DNA of 47,290 bases, taken from positions 1-47,290 of the forward strand of contig NZ_PPPT01000003.1 of the NCBI RefSeq assembly GCF_006483445.1. The letters are read 5' to 3'. This DNA is from Bradyrhizobium guangdongense (lineage in GTDB: Bacteria; Pseudomonadota; Alphaproteobacteria; Rhizobiales; Xanthobacteraceae). Made by a program: the position numbers and the translations under genes. The notes under the pieces are model-generated. The model was given only the letters and a program-made list of their open reading frames with translations. It did not search any database and had not been told where the DNA came from. Shown in pieces: positions 31,640 through 41,117 of the stretch. How positions within the stretch are numbered: position 1 is the stretch's first letter; every line of letters starts with the position of its first letter.

Positions 31640-31681
31640 AGAAATGACGCGGGTGCAAGAGGAGTGCGTTATGACCGGAGG

Positions 31682-31715
31682 CATAAACGAAAACGGAGGC
31701 CGCGAGGCCTCCGTT
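31682..31715 (-). terminator. Terminator of the giant scaffold gene
   Basis: A perfect ten-base stem (AACGGAGGCC / GGCCTCCGTT) with a GCGA loop lies at 31692-31715. In the leftward direction it is followed by TTTCGTTT, and it lies 27 bases after the stop codon of the 1890-residue gene. Confidence 0.8.
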
Positions 31716-31741
31716 CCGTATTTGGTGTTGCTGTCCGCCGT

Positions 31742-34700
31742 TTACCCCAGGCGACCCGCGCTGTGAGCGAGCAGGGTGTACACCAGCCCCGTCTCCGAGG
31801 TGAGGTGGCTGCGCAGCTCCTGCGGGCCACGGCCGTCGCGGGCGACTTCGTCGAGCAGGCGTTCGAACTCCGCGACGTAGCGGTCGACGGTCTGCTTGAA
31901 GTTGCGGTCGGCGCGATACTTGCGGGCGACCTCGTCAAAGGCCTTCTGGCCGGCGGGCGTGTAGAGGCGCTTGGTGAAGGCCTTGTTCTCGCCGCGCTGA
32001 TAGCGATCCCACATCTCGGCGGCGAGGTTGCGGTCCATCAGCCGGCCGATGTCGAGCGACAGCGACTCCAGCGGATTGCCACCGGTCTGCGGGGCCTGCG
32101 GTTGCGGTGCGCGGCCGCGCGGTGCGGTCGGCGGGGTCTGGCCTGCGTCGGTGCGGCTCAGGAGGTCCGACAGCCAGCCGTCACGGCCCTGGTCGTTGCC
32201 CGCGGGCGCAACCGGCGGGGCTTCCGTCCGGCGCGAGGCGGGCATGCCGAGGTCCGGCGGCGGCAGGGTCGAGGCGCTGCCGGTGTCGCGCATGCGCGTC
32301 TCGGTACGGCCGCCGGCGGTCGCCAGCATCGGCTCTTCCTGGCGGGCGACCGAGGCGCGGCCCGTGGTCGTGACGTCGAGGCCACGGCCGTGCTGGGCCA
32401 CGATGCGGTTGAGCTCGGCGAGGGCCTCGATCTGGTCGACGATCACCTTGCGCATCTGCGCAGTGCTTTCGGCGGCCTCCTGCGGCATCTCGAGCACGCC
32501 GCGGCGCAGCTCGTTGCGGGTGGCTTCGAGCTCGTTGTGCATCTCGAAGGCCATCTGCTTCATGCTGGAGACGAGGTTGGCGAACTTCTCGGTCGACTGC
32601 TTGAACATCGCATCCGCCTCGTCGGTGGTCTGGCGGTAGATGTCGTGCATGGCGTCAAGGGTCTGCCGGTGCTCCTCTTCCGAGGCCGCACGCACCGCCT
32701 CGAACTGGCGGGTGATGGCGGCAGATCCCGCGCCGGCGGTCTCGGCGACCACGCGCGCGATGTCGCGGGCACGCTCCTCGGCGGCTGCCAGCGATTCATC
32801 GAGCAGTCCGGTGAAGCGCGACAGACGCTGGTCGAGATCGGCGGTGCGCAGGTCGATCGTGGTGACGAGCGATTCCAGCGCCTGCTTGCGCTCGGCGAGC
32901 GAGGCGGTGGTGTTCTTGTTGCTCTGCTCCACGACCTGGGCTGCGTCGACGAGCGCCTTGCCGTGCGCGTCGAACTGGGTCGAGAGCTGGCCGAGATCCT
33001 CCAGCGCGCGGGTGGTCTTGGCGTTGAAGACGTTGAGCTGGTCTTCCAGCGTCTGCGTCGCGGCGCCGTTGCGCGAGGTGACGTCGTTCATGGCCGAGAC
33101 GAAGTCGGCGACGCGGGTGACGAGCGCACGCTCGAGCGAGTTGAGGTTGTCGTGCGCGCCGGTCAGCACCTCCTGGAGGAGGATGTTGCCTTCGCGCAGA
33201 CGCTCGAACAGGGCGACCGTGTCGGTGCGCAGGATCTTGCTGGTCTCCTGCATCTCGGTGACGGCCGCGATCGAGACCTGGCGCGACTGGTCGATTGCCG
33301 CGCGCGAGGCCTGCTCGAGGTCCTTGAGCGACTTGTTGACGGCGCCGGTCGCCATCTCACTCGCCGAATTGATGGTGCGGGCGACGTCGTTGCCGTTGCC
33401 CATCATCGACTGTGCGAACGCCTGGCCGCGCGTCTCGATCGCCTTGAGCGCGTCGGAGGTGACGCGATCGATGTCGATCGTGAGCTGGCTGGTCTTCGAA
33501 CCGATGGAGTCGACGAGCGCGCCGCGCTTGGCGTCGATCATGTTCGACAGACGGTCGGTCTGCTGCTGGACGTAGGTGACGATCTCGTCGGTCTTCGCCG
33601 TCATGGCGGTGCCGAAGCTGCCGCTTGCTGCGAGCACCGAGCGTTCGACGTCCGCCGAGCTCGATTTGACCCGCGAGCTCGCCTCGTTCGAGGCGTTGAT
33701 CAGCGCGTTCTGCGCATTGAGCGCGCTGGTCTGGATGTCGTTGGTCGCGTTCGTCGTCGCGGAGCCGAGCGCGCGCTCGATGTCGGCCGAGATCGCGCGG
33801 ATCTGGCTTGCGGTGTCGGCGGAGGTCGAGGTCAGCGAGGTCTGGGCCTCGCGCGCGCTGTTGAGGATCGCAGATGCGGTATCGGCGCCGACCGCCGTCA
33901 GGGTACGCTCGATATCTGACGCGAGCGACTTGACGTGGTTGACGGCTTCCGACGACGCGGTGATCAGCGAACCGTGGGCGTCGCGGACGCCTGCAGTGAT
34001 GCTCTCGATCGTCGCGCCGCTGGCCGACGACAGGGCACGCTGCATCTCCGCCGCCAGCGACTTGACCTGGGTGGTCGAGTCGGCCGAGACGGCGAGCAGG
34101 GTGCTCTGCGCATCGCGCGCGCTGGTGGTGATGGTCTCGGCGGTCGTGAGGCCAGCCTGCGACAGCGTGCGTTGTACCTCGGCTGTGAGCGACTTGACCT
34201 GCGCGGCCGCATCGCTGGACGCGGTGGCGAGGGTGTTGTGTGCCTCGCGGGCGCCGGCGGTGATGGTCTCGGCGGTGGCGGTGCCGGCGGTCGAGAGCGA
34301 ACGCTGCACCTCGACGGCGAGCGACTTCACCTGCGTTGCCGCTTCGGTCGACGCATTGACGAGAGTGTTCTGCGCCTCGCGGGCGCCGGCGGTGATCGAC
34401 TCGGCGGTTGCCGTGCCGGCCATCGACAGCGAACGCTGCATGTCGGCCGACAGCGCCTTGATCTGGTTGGCGCTTTCGGTCGAGGCCGCAATCAGCGCGG
34501 TCTGGGCGTCGCGGGCGCCGGTGGTGATCGCCTCGGCGGTCGTGGTGCCCGCCATCGAGAGCGAGCGCTGCACATCGGAGGTGAGCGCCTTGACGTGGTT
34601 GGCCGCATCCGAAGAGGCGGTGACCAGCGTGGTCTGCACCTCGCGGGCGCCGGCCAGGATCGAGGCCGCGGTCGCCGAGCCTGCCGCCGACAGCGTGCGT

Positions 34701-37414
34701 TCGACGTCGGCCGACAGCGCCTTGATCTGGTTGGAGGTCTCGCCGGAGGCGGAGACCAGGGTCGACTGCGCCTCGCGGGCGCTGGTCAGGATCGAGTTCG
34801 CGGCGCCCGTACCGACCGCGGTCAGCGCGCGCTCGACTTCCGCGGAGGTCATCTTGAGCTGCGCATTGACGTCGGAGGAGACCGTCATCAGCGACTGCTG
34901 CGCGGTGCGCGCACCGGTCTGGATGGTCTCGCTGGTGTTGACGACGAGGTTGGTGAGCGAACGCTCGGCATCCTCGACATGCGAGCGGATCGTCGTGGAG
35001 ATGATCTCGGCGCGCGACATCAAATCGTCGCTGGCCTGGCGGCCGCTGCTCTCGATGCGGCCGGCAACCGCCTCGACACGCGAGCCGAGCAGGTCCTCGA
35101 ACTGGGCGACGCGCACGTCGATGTCGCTGGCAACCGAGCCGACCTTGGTCTCGATGGCCTGGTGGATGTCCTGGAAGCGCGCCGTGACCGTGTCGGCCAG
35201 ATGCGTGCTGCGGGTGTCGATCGTCTCGGTGACGCTGGTGATGCGGCGGTCGACAGCCTCGATCGCCTGCGCGGTGCCGTCGGTCAGCGTCGTGGTCAGA
35301 AGGCCGAGACGCGAGTCGATCGACTGCAACGCCTGGGTGGCGCCGTCGTTGAGCGTGGTCGAGAGCTGGGTGAGGCGGGTGTCGATCGAGTGGATCGCCT
35401 GCGCCGCGCCGCCGGTCAACGTCGTCGTGAGGTGGGTGAGGCGGGAGTCGATCGACTGGATCGCCTGCGACGCACCGTCGGTGAGCGAGGTCGCCAGCGT
35501 GTTGAGGCGGCCGTCGATGGTCTCCGTCACCGACTTGGCGCGGGTGTCGAACGACTGCTCGAGCGCGGCGACGCGGCCGCCGAACTGTTCGTCGAAGGTC
35601 TTGATGCGGCCTTCGACCGCGGAGTCGAGCGTCGCGATCTTGGTGTCGAGCGAGGAGTCGAGATTGGTGACGCGCTCGCCGAGCGTGGTCTCGAACTGCA
35701 CCAGGCGCTGGTCGAGCGAGGCCGTGATCTGGCCGCCGTTCGAGGTGATGCGGGTGTCGAAGGTGTCGACATAGGTCTTCAGCGTCTCGGCGATGTCCTG
35801 GGTGCGCTGGCCCATGCGATCGACGATCTCGCCGCCGAAGGTCTTCACGGTGCGGTCGAACTCGGAGATGTGGCGGGTGATCAGCGCGCCGAGGGTGCCG
35901 GAGTCGCGGGCGAACTTCTCCACGAGCTCGGAGCCCTGGTTCTTCACCAGCTCGTCGAACGCGCTCATCTGCAGCGACAGCGAGTCGTGCGCGGTCTCGG
36001 TCTGGCTCACGACCTTGGCGACCAGGGTGTTGACGGTAGCGTCGAGCGCTTCGCTCGCCTTGTCGCCGCTCGTCATGATGTGGTTCGCCAGGCGGTTGCC
36101 GGCGTCGTCGATCTTGCTGGAGAGGTCGTTGGAGCGCAGCTCGAGCTCGAGCAGCAGCGAGTCCGACGAATTCTTCAGGCTGTCGTGGACCTGCTCGGTG
36201 CGCTCGGAGATGCCGTCGACGATCGCGGACGAGCGCTGCTCGAACTCGCCGGTGATGCGGTCGATGCGCTCGTTCAGCATCTCGTGGACGCGGTCGGCGA
36301 GGTCGACGAACTCGTCGTGGACGTGGCCGGTCTTGAAGTTGAGGCTGGTGGTCAGCCGCTCGCTGGCGTCGAGCACGGCGCGCGTGGTCTCGGCGCTGGC
36401 TTCCTCGAGGCGGTCGAGCAGGTCGCCGCCGCGCTCGCCGAGCGCGAGGATCATGTTGTCGCCGGCATTGCTAAGTGCGCCGGTGATGTGGGCGCCACGC
36501 TCTTCCAGCGCGCCGGTGATGGATTTTGCGACCTCGTCGACGCGCGAGGCGATGGCGTCGGAGATCAGCGCGATGTCGTGACGGAGATCGATCTGCACGC
36601 CGGAGATGGCGCTGCGGACCTGCTCGGCCTGGCCGACCAGATTGTCGCGCTGATGCGCGATGTCCTGAAGGAGTGCGCGGATGCGCACTTCATTGTCGCT
36701 ATAGGCGCGCTCGAGGGCTGCGACCTCGTTGGCGACCAGGGTTTCGAGCTCGCCGGCGCGCGCGATCGCGCGCTCGATGCCGTCGCCCATCGCCGCGACC
36801 TCGCGGCGGATCGCCTGGCCGACGGTGACCATGGAATCGGCGGCCGAGCCTTCCGGCTCGGAGAAGCGGATCGCAACCTGCGACATCGCCTGCGCGATCA
36901 TGCGCATTTCCTGGCCGCGCCAGACCAGGCTTGCCAGGAAGTAGAACAGCATCACGGGCGCGAAGAACAATGCGACGAGGCCGGCGAGCACCAGCACGCC
37001 GCCGCTCTGGCCCATCGCCGACTGGATCGAGGGCAGGAAGCCGACGGTCAGCGCGGCGCAGGCCGCAAGCCAAATGCCGGCGAACACGGTTGCGAACGTA
37101 TAGACGCTGCGGGCAGGGCGGCCCTTCTGCAGCGCCTGCAGGATCTGGCCGATGGTCTCGCGGTCGTCATTGGCGGCGCGGCGCGACGTGCGCGGCTCCT
37201 CGATCGGCTCGAACACCGGACGTTCGTTCGCGGCAGGGCGCGTCTCGAAGGTCGGTTCATCGAATACCGGCGGGGCGGGCGGCGCCACCGAAGCCTCGTT
37301 ACGCGAGGCCGCGCGGCTGGTATCCGCGGCGGTATCGCTGATGTTCAGGGCTTCCTGGATCGCAGAAAGCGCAACTTCCGTGGGATCTTTGACCTTTTTG
37401 GGAGTGTTCGCCAT
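31742..37414 (-). CDS. Giant membrane-anchored coiled-coil protein, growth pole ring (GPR/RgsE)-like
   Basis: A 1890-residue protein. A disordered N-terminus (1-100, with acidic FEPIEEP stretches) is followed by two transmembrane helices (about 103-127 and 139-165), and then about 1,550 residues of nearly continuous helix. Within it are four 22-residue units (642-729, such as TTLTGGAAQAIHSIDTRLTQ) and ten 44-residue units (825-1264, consensus near A-x-x-I-x-x-x-A-R-E-A-Q-x-T-L). Both are multiples of an 11-residue amphipathic period. A structured domain of about 105 residues ends the chain. Architecture and size fit the Agrobacterium GPR / Sinorhizobium RgsE polar-growth protein, which forms a ring at the growing pole. 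A CtrA-type box lies upstream. Confidence 0.85.
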   Translation of the reverse strand: MANTPKKVKDPTEVALSAIQEALNISDTAADTSRAASRNEASVAPPAPPVFDEPTFETRPAANERPVFEPIEEPRTSRRAANDDRETIGQILQALQKGRPARSVYTFATVFAGIWLAACAALTVGFLPSIQSAMGQSGGVLVLAGLVALFFAPVMLFYFLASLVWRGQEMRMIAQAMSQVAIRFSEPEGSAADSMVTVGQAIRREVAAMGDGIERAIARAGELETLVANEVAALERAYSDNEVRIRALLQDIAHQRDNLVGQAEQVRSAISGVQIDLRHDIALISDAIASRVDEVAKSITGALEERGAHITGALSNAGDNMILALGERGGDLLDRLEEASAETTRAVLDASERLTTSLNFKTGHVHDEFVDLADRVHEMLNERIDRITGEFEQRSSAIVDGISERTEQVHDSLKNSSDSLLLELELRSNDLSSKIDDAGNRLANHIMTSGDKASEALDATVNTLVAKVVSQTETAHDSLSLQMSAFDELVKNQGSELVEKFARDSGTLGALITRHISEFDRTVKTFGGEIVDRMGQRTQDIAETLKTYVDTFDTRITSNGGQITASLDQRLVQFETTLGERVTNLDSSLDTKIATLDSAVEGRIKTFDEQFGGRVAALEQSFDTRAKSVTETIDGRLNTLATSLTDGASQAIQSIDSRLTHLTTTLTGGAAQAIHSIDTRLTQLSTTLNDGATQALQSIDSRLGLLTTTLTDGTAQAIEAVDRRITSVTETIDTRSTHLADTVTARFQDIHQAIETKVGSVASDIDVRVAQFEDLLGSRVEAVAGRIESSGRQASDDLMSRAEIISTTIRSHVEDAERSLTNLVVNTSETIQTGARTAQQSLMTVSSDVNAQLKMTSAEVERALTAVGTGAANSILTSAREAQSTLVSASGETSNQIKALSADVERTLSAAGSATAASILAGAREVQTTLVTASSDAANHVKALTSDVQRSLSMAGTTTAEAITTGARDAQTALIAASTESANQIKALSADMQRSLSMAGTATAESITAGAREAQNTLVNASTEAATQVKSLAVEVQRSLSTAGTATAETITAGAREAHNTLATASSDAAAQVKSLTAEVQRTLSQAGLTTAETITTSARDAQSTLLAVSADSTTQVKSLAAEMQRALSSASGATIESITAGVRDAHGSLITASSEAVNHVKSLASDIERTLTAVGADTASAILNSAREAQTSLTSTSADTASQIRAISADIERALGSATTNATNDIQTSALNAQNALINASNEASSRVKSSSADVERSVLAASGSFGTAMTAKTDEIVTYVQQQTDRLSNMIDAKRGALVDSIGSKTSQLTIDIDRVTSDALKAIETRGQAFAQSMMGNGNDVARTINSASEMATGAVNKSLKDLEQASRAAIDQSRQVSIAAVTEMQETSKILRTDTVALFERLREGNILLQEVLTGAHDNLNSLERALVTRVADFVSAMNDVTSRNGAATQTLEDQLNVFNAKTTRALEDLGQLSTQFDAHGKALVDAAQVVEQSNKNTTASLAERKQALESLVTTIDLRTADLDQRLSRFTGLLDESLAAAEERARDIARVVAETAGAGSAAITRQFEAVRAASEEEHRQTLDAMHDIYRQTTDEADAMFKQSTEKFANLVSSMKQMAFEMHNELEATRNELRRGVLEMPQEAAESTAQMRKVIVDQIEALAELNRIVAQHGRGLDVTTTGRASVARQEEPMLATAGGRTETRMRDTGSASTLPPPDLGMPASRRTEAPPVAPAGNDQGRDGWLSDLLSRTDAGQTPPTAPRGRAPQPQAPQTGGNPLESLSLDIGRLMDRNLAAEMWDRYQRGENKAFTKRLYTPAGQKAFDEVARKYRADRNFKQTVDRYVAEFERLLDEVARDGRGPQELRSHLTSETGLVYTLLAHSAGRLG
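33623..34942 (-). repeat. Ten in-frame 132-base (44-residue) repeats
   Basis: Ten diverged copies of a 44-residue unit in the giant scaffold gene (residues 825-1264). Conserved positions include a TAxxI start, AREAQ/ARDAQ, ASxEAxxQVKSLxAEVxRxLSxAG. Copies differ at many sites but not in length, and 44 is four 11-residue turns. Confidence 0.85.
35228..35491 (-). repeat. Four in-frame 66-base (22-residue) repeats
   Basis: Four copies of a 22-residue unit (residues 642-729 of the giant protein), each with T-L-x-D-G-x-x-Q-A-I-x-S-I-D-x-R-L. The length is two 11-residue turns, half that of the larger repeat downstream. Confidence 0.8.
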
Positions 37415-37589
37415 GTTCAGTCTGAGCCCTCGTTACTAATACACGTCCCCCGCGAGCCTTGCCCCGTCGCAAGCCCACAGACCGGTGCATGCCGCTTGAG
37501 CGGATCTGCGAGCCGCCCCCACCCGGACGGCTTGTCCGCCAATTTCCGCAAACATCCTATTGGCGAAGCGACGCGAATGAAATGCCTGC

Positions 37590-37608
37590 GATTAAGACAA
37601 TCTTAATC
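37590..37608. promoter_or_regulatory. CtrA-type box within a 19-base palindrome
   Basis: GATTAAGA and TCTTAATC are perfect arms around CAA. The core reads TTAA-GACAATC-TTAA (37592-37606), an exact match to the CtrA consensus TTAA-N7-TTAA. It is about 180 bases upstream of the giant scaffold and about 210 upstream of the Hpt gene. CtrA is the cell-cycle response regulator of alphaproteobacteria. Confidence 0.65.
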
Positions 37609-37732
37609 ATCGTTAACAGGAGTGCGTCGTAACGCCTTAGCATCAAATGAAATTCTCCACCGGACTCGCCAGATTGCGGCAACTTTTCGTCAATATGCGG
37701 GCGGAATTGGGCAAAACAGGCCTAACGTTCCA

Positions 37733-37740
37733 TTAACCAT
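37733..37740 (+). promoter_or_regulatory. CtrA-type TTAACCAT half-site
   Basis: TTAACCAT matches the alternate CtrA recognition octamer and lies 74 bases before the Hpt gene start. A short motif like this has moderate chance frequency, but the nearby full box adds support. Confidence 0.4.
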
Positions 37741-37813
37741 TTCCATGGTTGGGTGACCCAAAGCTCTCCGCCGGACCGGGCGGTACGAGATGCGATGCCG
37801 GGGGGCCCGCGTG

Positions 37814-38191
37814 ATGATGCCTGAACTGCAACGGATGGACTGGATGCCGTCGCCGCCGCTCGCTCCGCTCGACCATCCCCTCGATCTCGACCATCTCGCG
37901 CGCATGACGCTCGGCGATGCCGAATTGGAACACGAGGTGCTCGCCATGTTCGCCGAGCAGTCGACCCGGCTGATCGCGGCGATGTCGGCGCTACCGGGGG
38001 ATGCGTCCGCGCTCGCCCACAAGCTGAAGGGCTCGGCCCGCGGGATCGGCGCCTTTGCGGTGGCCGATGCCGCTGCCCAGCTCGAATGTTCGCTCCGGAC
38101 CGGCGATCATCCGTCCCGCGCCTTCGCGGAGCTGAAGGAGGCGGTGGCCGAGGCGCAGAGCGCGATCGAGACGATTCTGCGCCGGACCTGA
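37814..38191 (+). CDS. Histidine phosphotransfer (Hpt) domain protein
   Basis: A 125-residue protein. A disordered Pro-rich lead (1-22) is followed by an Hpt helical bundle: [22 protein letters not shown], the phospho-acceptor His69 in [16 protein letters not shown], and a last helix rich in Glu/Ala. The [12 protein letters not shown] motif is canonical. It would relay phosphate between hybrid kinases and response regulators. Start chosen at the first of two adjacent ATGs; ATG 37790 and GTG 37811 are alternatives. It shares its control region with the giant scaffold gene, which suggests a cell-cycle or polarity role. No partner kinase is adjacent. Confidence 0.88.
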   Translation: MMPELQRMDWMPSPPLAPLDHPLDLDHLARMTLGDAELEHEVLAMFAEQSTRLIAAMSALPGDASALAHKLKGSARGIGAFAVADAAAQLECSLRTGDHPSRAFAELKEAVAEAQSAIETILRRT

Positions 38192-38221
38192 GGCCCGCGA
38201 CCGATTCCGGCCTACCCGTTT

Positions 38222-38275
38222 GTTTTGACGGGTTTTCTTGGCGTGAACCGGCGTCCATTTCGCGTGAAAACGCTA
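38222..38275. repeat. Dispersed palindromic repeat, copy 2
   Basis: Begins GTTTTGACGGGTTTTCTTGG and ends GTGAAAACGCTA; aligned with 14256-14310 most positions agree. It fills the gap between the Hpt and ferredoxin genes. Confidence 0.7.
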
Positions 38276-38352
38276 TGGCGCCGCGCCGAGCGACCCGTTA
38301 TAGGACAGCCGGACCCTCCTTCATTCCTCAGCTTCCGGCAGCACGAGCACAC

Positions 38353-38673
38353 ATGGCCAAAATCCACTTTGTCGACCACAAGGGCGAAACCCGCACGGTA
38401 GAAGTCGAGAACGGCGCGACCGTGATGGAAGCCGCTATTCGCAACGCCATTCCCGGGATCGAGGCTGAATGCGGCGGCGCCTGCGCTTGCGCGACCTGCC
38501 ACGTCTATGTCGACGAAGCCTGGCGCGAGAAGGTCGGCAGCCCGACGCCGATGGAAGAAGACATGCTCGATTTCGGCTTCGACGTGCGCCCGAGCTCGCG
38601 CCTGTCCTGCCAGATCAAGGTGTCCGACGAGCTCGACGGGCTCGTGGTGTCGACGCCGGAACGTCAGGCTTAA
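38353..38673 (+). CDS. [2Fe-2S] ferredoxin, adrenodoxin/putidaredoxin type
   Basis: A 106-residue ferredoxin with the C-x5-C-x2-C plus distant C pattern: Cys40, Cys46, Cys49 and Cys86 ligate one [2Fe-2S] cluster. The [14 protein letters not shown] and SSRLSCQI motifs put it in the vertebrate-type class that serves cytochrome P450s or Fe-S assembly. Start at the ATG at 38353. A ferredoxin-NADP reductase-like flavoprotein is encoded about 660 bases downstream with one opposite-strand gene in between, so the two may form an electron-transfer pair. Confidence 0.93.
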   Translation: MAKIHFVDHKGETRTVEVENGATVMEAAIRNAIPGIEAECGGACACATCHVYVDEAWREKVGSPTPMEEDMLDFGFDVRPSSRLSCQIKVSDELDGLVVSTPERQA

Positions 38674-38683
38674 GTTTCGCAGC

Positions 38684-39151
38684 TCAGTCCCTCGGCGGCG
38701 CGACTTCGATGCCGCGCTTGTGCCAGGGTTTCAGTTTCTCCACGACCTCAGCCGTGAGCGGCGTCGGCAGCCGCGTCGCCTCGTCGATCATCACACCGAC
38801 CGATATCGCCGACGCGACGCATTTGCCTTCGGAAAACACCACCTGCTCGAAGGTGACCGAGGTCCGCCCCAACTTCACGACGCCGAGGCCGAGCTCGATC
38901 TTTCCCGGCCAATGCAGCTCGGCGCGAAAATGGATGTCGAGCCGCACCATGATCCACGCCAGCCCCGGCGGCGTCAGTCCATATTCCGGACTCTTCATCA
39001 GCGTGACGCGGCCGGTCTCGAAATAGGTGGCGTAGATCGCGTTGTTGACGTGCTGATTGGGATCGAGATCGCCGAAGCGGACATTGTCGCTCAGCCGGTA
39101 CGGAAAATCCTCCAGGCGCGGCGTGGTGTCCGGACGGCTTGGTGCATTCAC
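38684..39151 (-). CDS. Acyl-CoA thioesterase family protein (hotdog fold)
   Basis: A 155-residue 4HBT/YbgC-type protein with RFGDLDPNQHVNNAIYATYFETGR, carrying the general-base Asp of the DLDPNxHVNN motif, and the later FSEGKCVASA strand. These enzymes hydrolyse acyl-CoA thioesters. The start is GTG at 39151, with an AGGGAG site upstream. It lies between ferredoxin and reductase genes on the opposite strand and ends 11 bases after the ferredoxin stop. Confidence 0.88.
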   Translation of the reverse strand: MNAPSRPDTTPRLEDFPYRLSDNVRFGDLDPNQHVNNAIYATYFETGRVTLMKSPEYGLTPPGLAWIMVRLDIHFRAELHWPGKIELGLGVVKLGRTSVTFEQVVFSEGKCVASAISVGVMIDEATRLPTPLTAEVVEKLKPWHKRGIEVAPPRD

Positions 39152-39308
39152 CGATTGATCTCCCTCATTGCTCGACCCGTTACAGCCCAGTTAGTCCGGT
39201 CCGACAAGTGGGCGGCGGGGAAGGCGGCCACCGCTTTTCTGCCTTCCCTGATCCGTTCCCGTTGGCTAGACAGATGGGGCCTTCTCTGCCCGCCGGGCGC
39301 CGTCAAAC

Positions 39309-40362
<1,054 letters not shown>

Positions 40363-40459
40363 CAGAGGGCCGCATACCCCCTGTTTGTGGCGCTGGAACC
40401 CTTCGCGAAATAGCCTTAGTCTGCGGCCATTCCAGTCGTGGGTTAGCAAGGTGATCATA

Positions 40460-41068
40460 ATGCGGAATATCTTTTCCAGCTTCCGACTGCTCTCCGTCGT
40501 AACATTCGCGGCGCTGTCGCTCGCGATGCTCCAGGGTGCGGCCGCCCAACAGCAGATGGCCGCTCAACAGCAGCCGACGGCCGCGGGACTCTGGCAGAAG
40601 GTCGAGGACGGCAGGCCGGTCGGCTGGTTCCTCTTCATCGACCGCGGCGGCGTGTTCGAAGGTGTGATCGCAAAGACCTTTCCGCGGCCGGGCGACGACC
40701 CCAACGAGGCCTGCACCAAGTGCACCGACGATCGCAAGAACGCGCCGGTGCTCGGAATCTCCTTCGTCCGCGACATGAAGCGTGAAGGCTTGAAGTACGA
40801 AGGCGGCAACGTGCTCAACCCGCGCGACGGCCAGATCTGGAAGGCCAACATGAAGGTCAGCCCGGACGGCCAGACGCTGACCTTGCGCGGCTATCTCGGC
40901 ATCTCCCTGCTCGGCAAGGACGAGACCTGGAACCGGCTGCCTGACACCAACATCGCGCAGGTCGATCCCGCCATCGTCGCGAAATATCTGCCCGCGCAGG
41001 CCGCCGCAGTGAAGCCGCCGGCCGCGCCGAAGAAGGGCCCGGCGATGGCGCCGACGCCGAAGCAGTGA
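40460..41068 (+). CDS. DUF2147 family exported protein
   Basis: A 202-residue protein with a signal peptide (about 1-31, cleavage near GAAA-QQQ) and a DUF2147 domain: [59 protein letters not shown] Pro/Ala-rich tail follows. DUF2147 proteins are periplasmic or outer-membrane-associated; their function is not known. Start ATG at 40460 with an AAGGTGAT site; GTG 40451 is an alternative. Confidence 0.85.
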   Translation: MRNIFSSFRLLSVVTFAALSLAMLQGAAAQQQMAAQQQPTAAGLWQKVEDGRPVGWFLFIDRGGVFEGVIAKTFPRPGDDPNEACTKCTDDRKNAPVLGISFVRDMKREGLKYEGGNVLNPRDGQIWKANMKVSPDGQTLTLRGYLGISLLGKDETWNRLPDTNIAQVDPAIVAKYLPAQAAAVKPPAAPKKGPAMAPTPKQ

Positions 41069-41117
41069 CAGAACGCGCGGTGTCGAGCCGCGCACATCTT
41101 TCAAGCAGGTGTTGCGC

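Larger units (their letters stand above)
37415..37813. other. 400-base divergent control region with CtrA-type sites
   Basis: This gap between the giant scaffold gene (leftward) and the Hpt gene (rightward) has no convincing ORF. It is more AT-rich in the middle and holds a 19-base palindrome, an exact CtrA-type box, a GTTAAC six bases from it, and a second TTAACCAT site near the Hpt gene. Promoters for both genes should be here. Confidence 0.7.

Noticed and set aside
33623..34942. Regular 132-base repeats that might look like a CRISPR or satellite array
   Set aside because: They are in frame within a protein gene, diverged at many sites and without unique spacers.
33935..37606. A 1223-codon open frame on the plus strand opposite the giant scaffold gene
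   Set aside because: It is a mirror of the repeat-rich, GC-biased minus-strand gene; its translation is a low-complexity Arg/Gly/Asp-rich chain with no start signal or domain.
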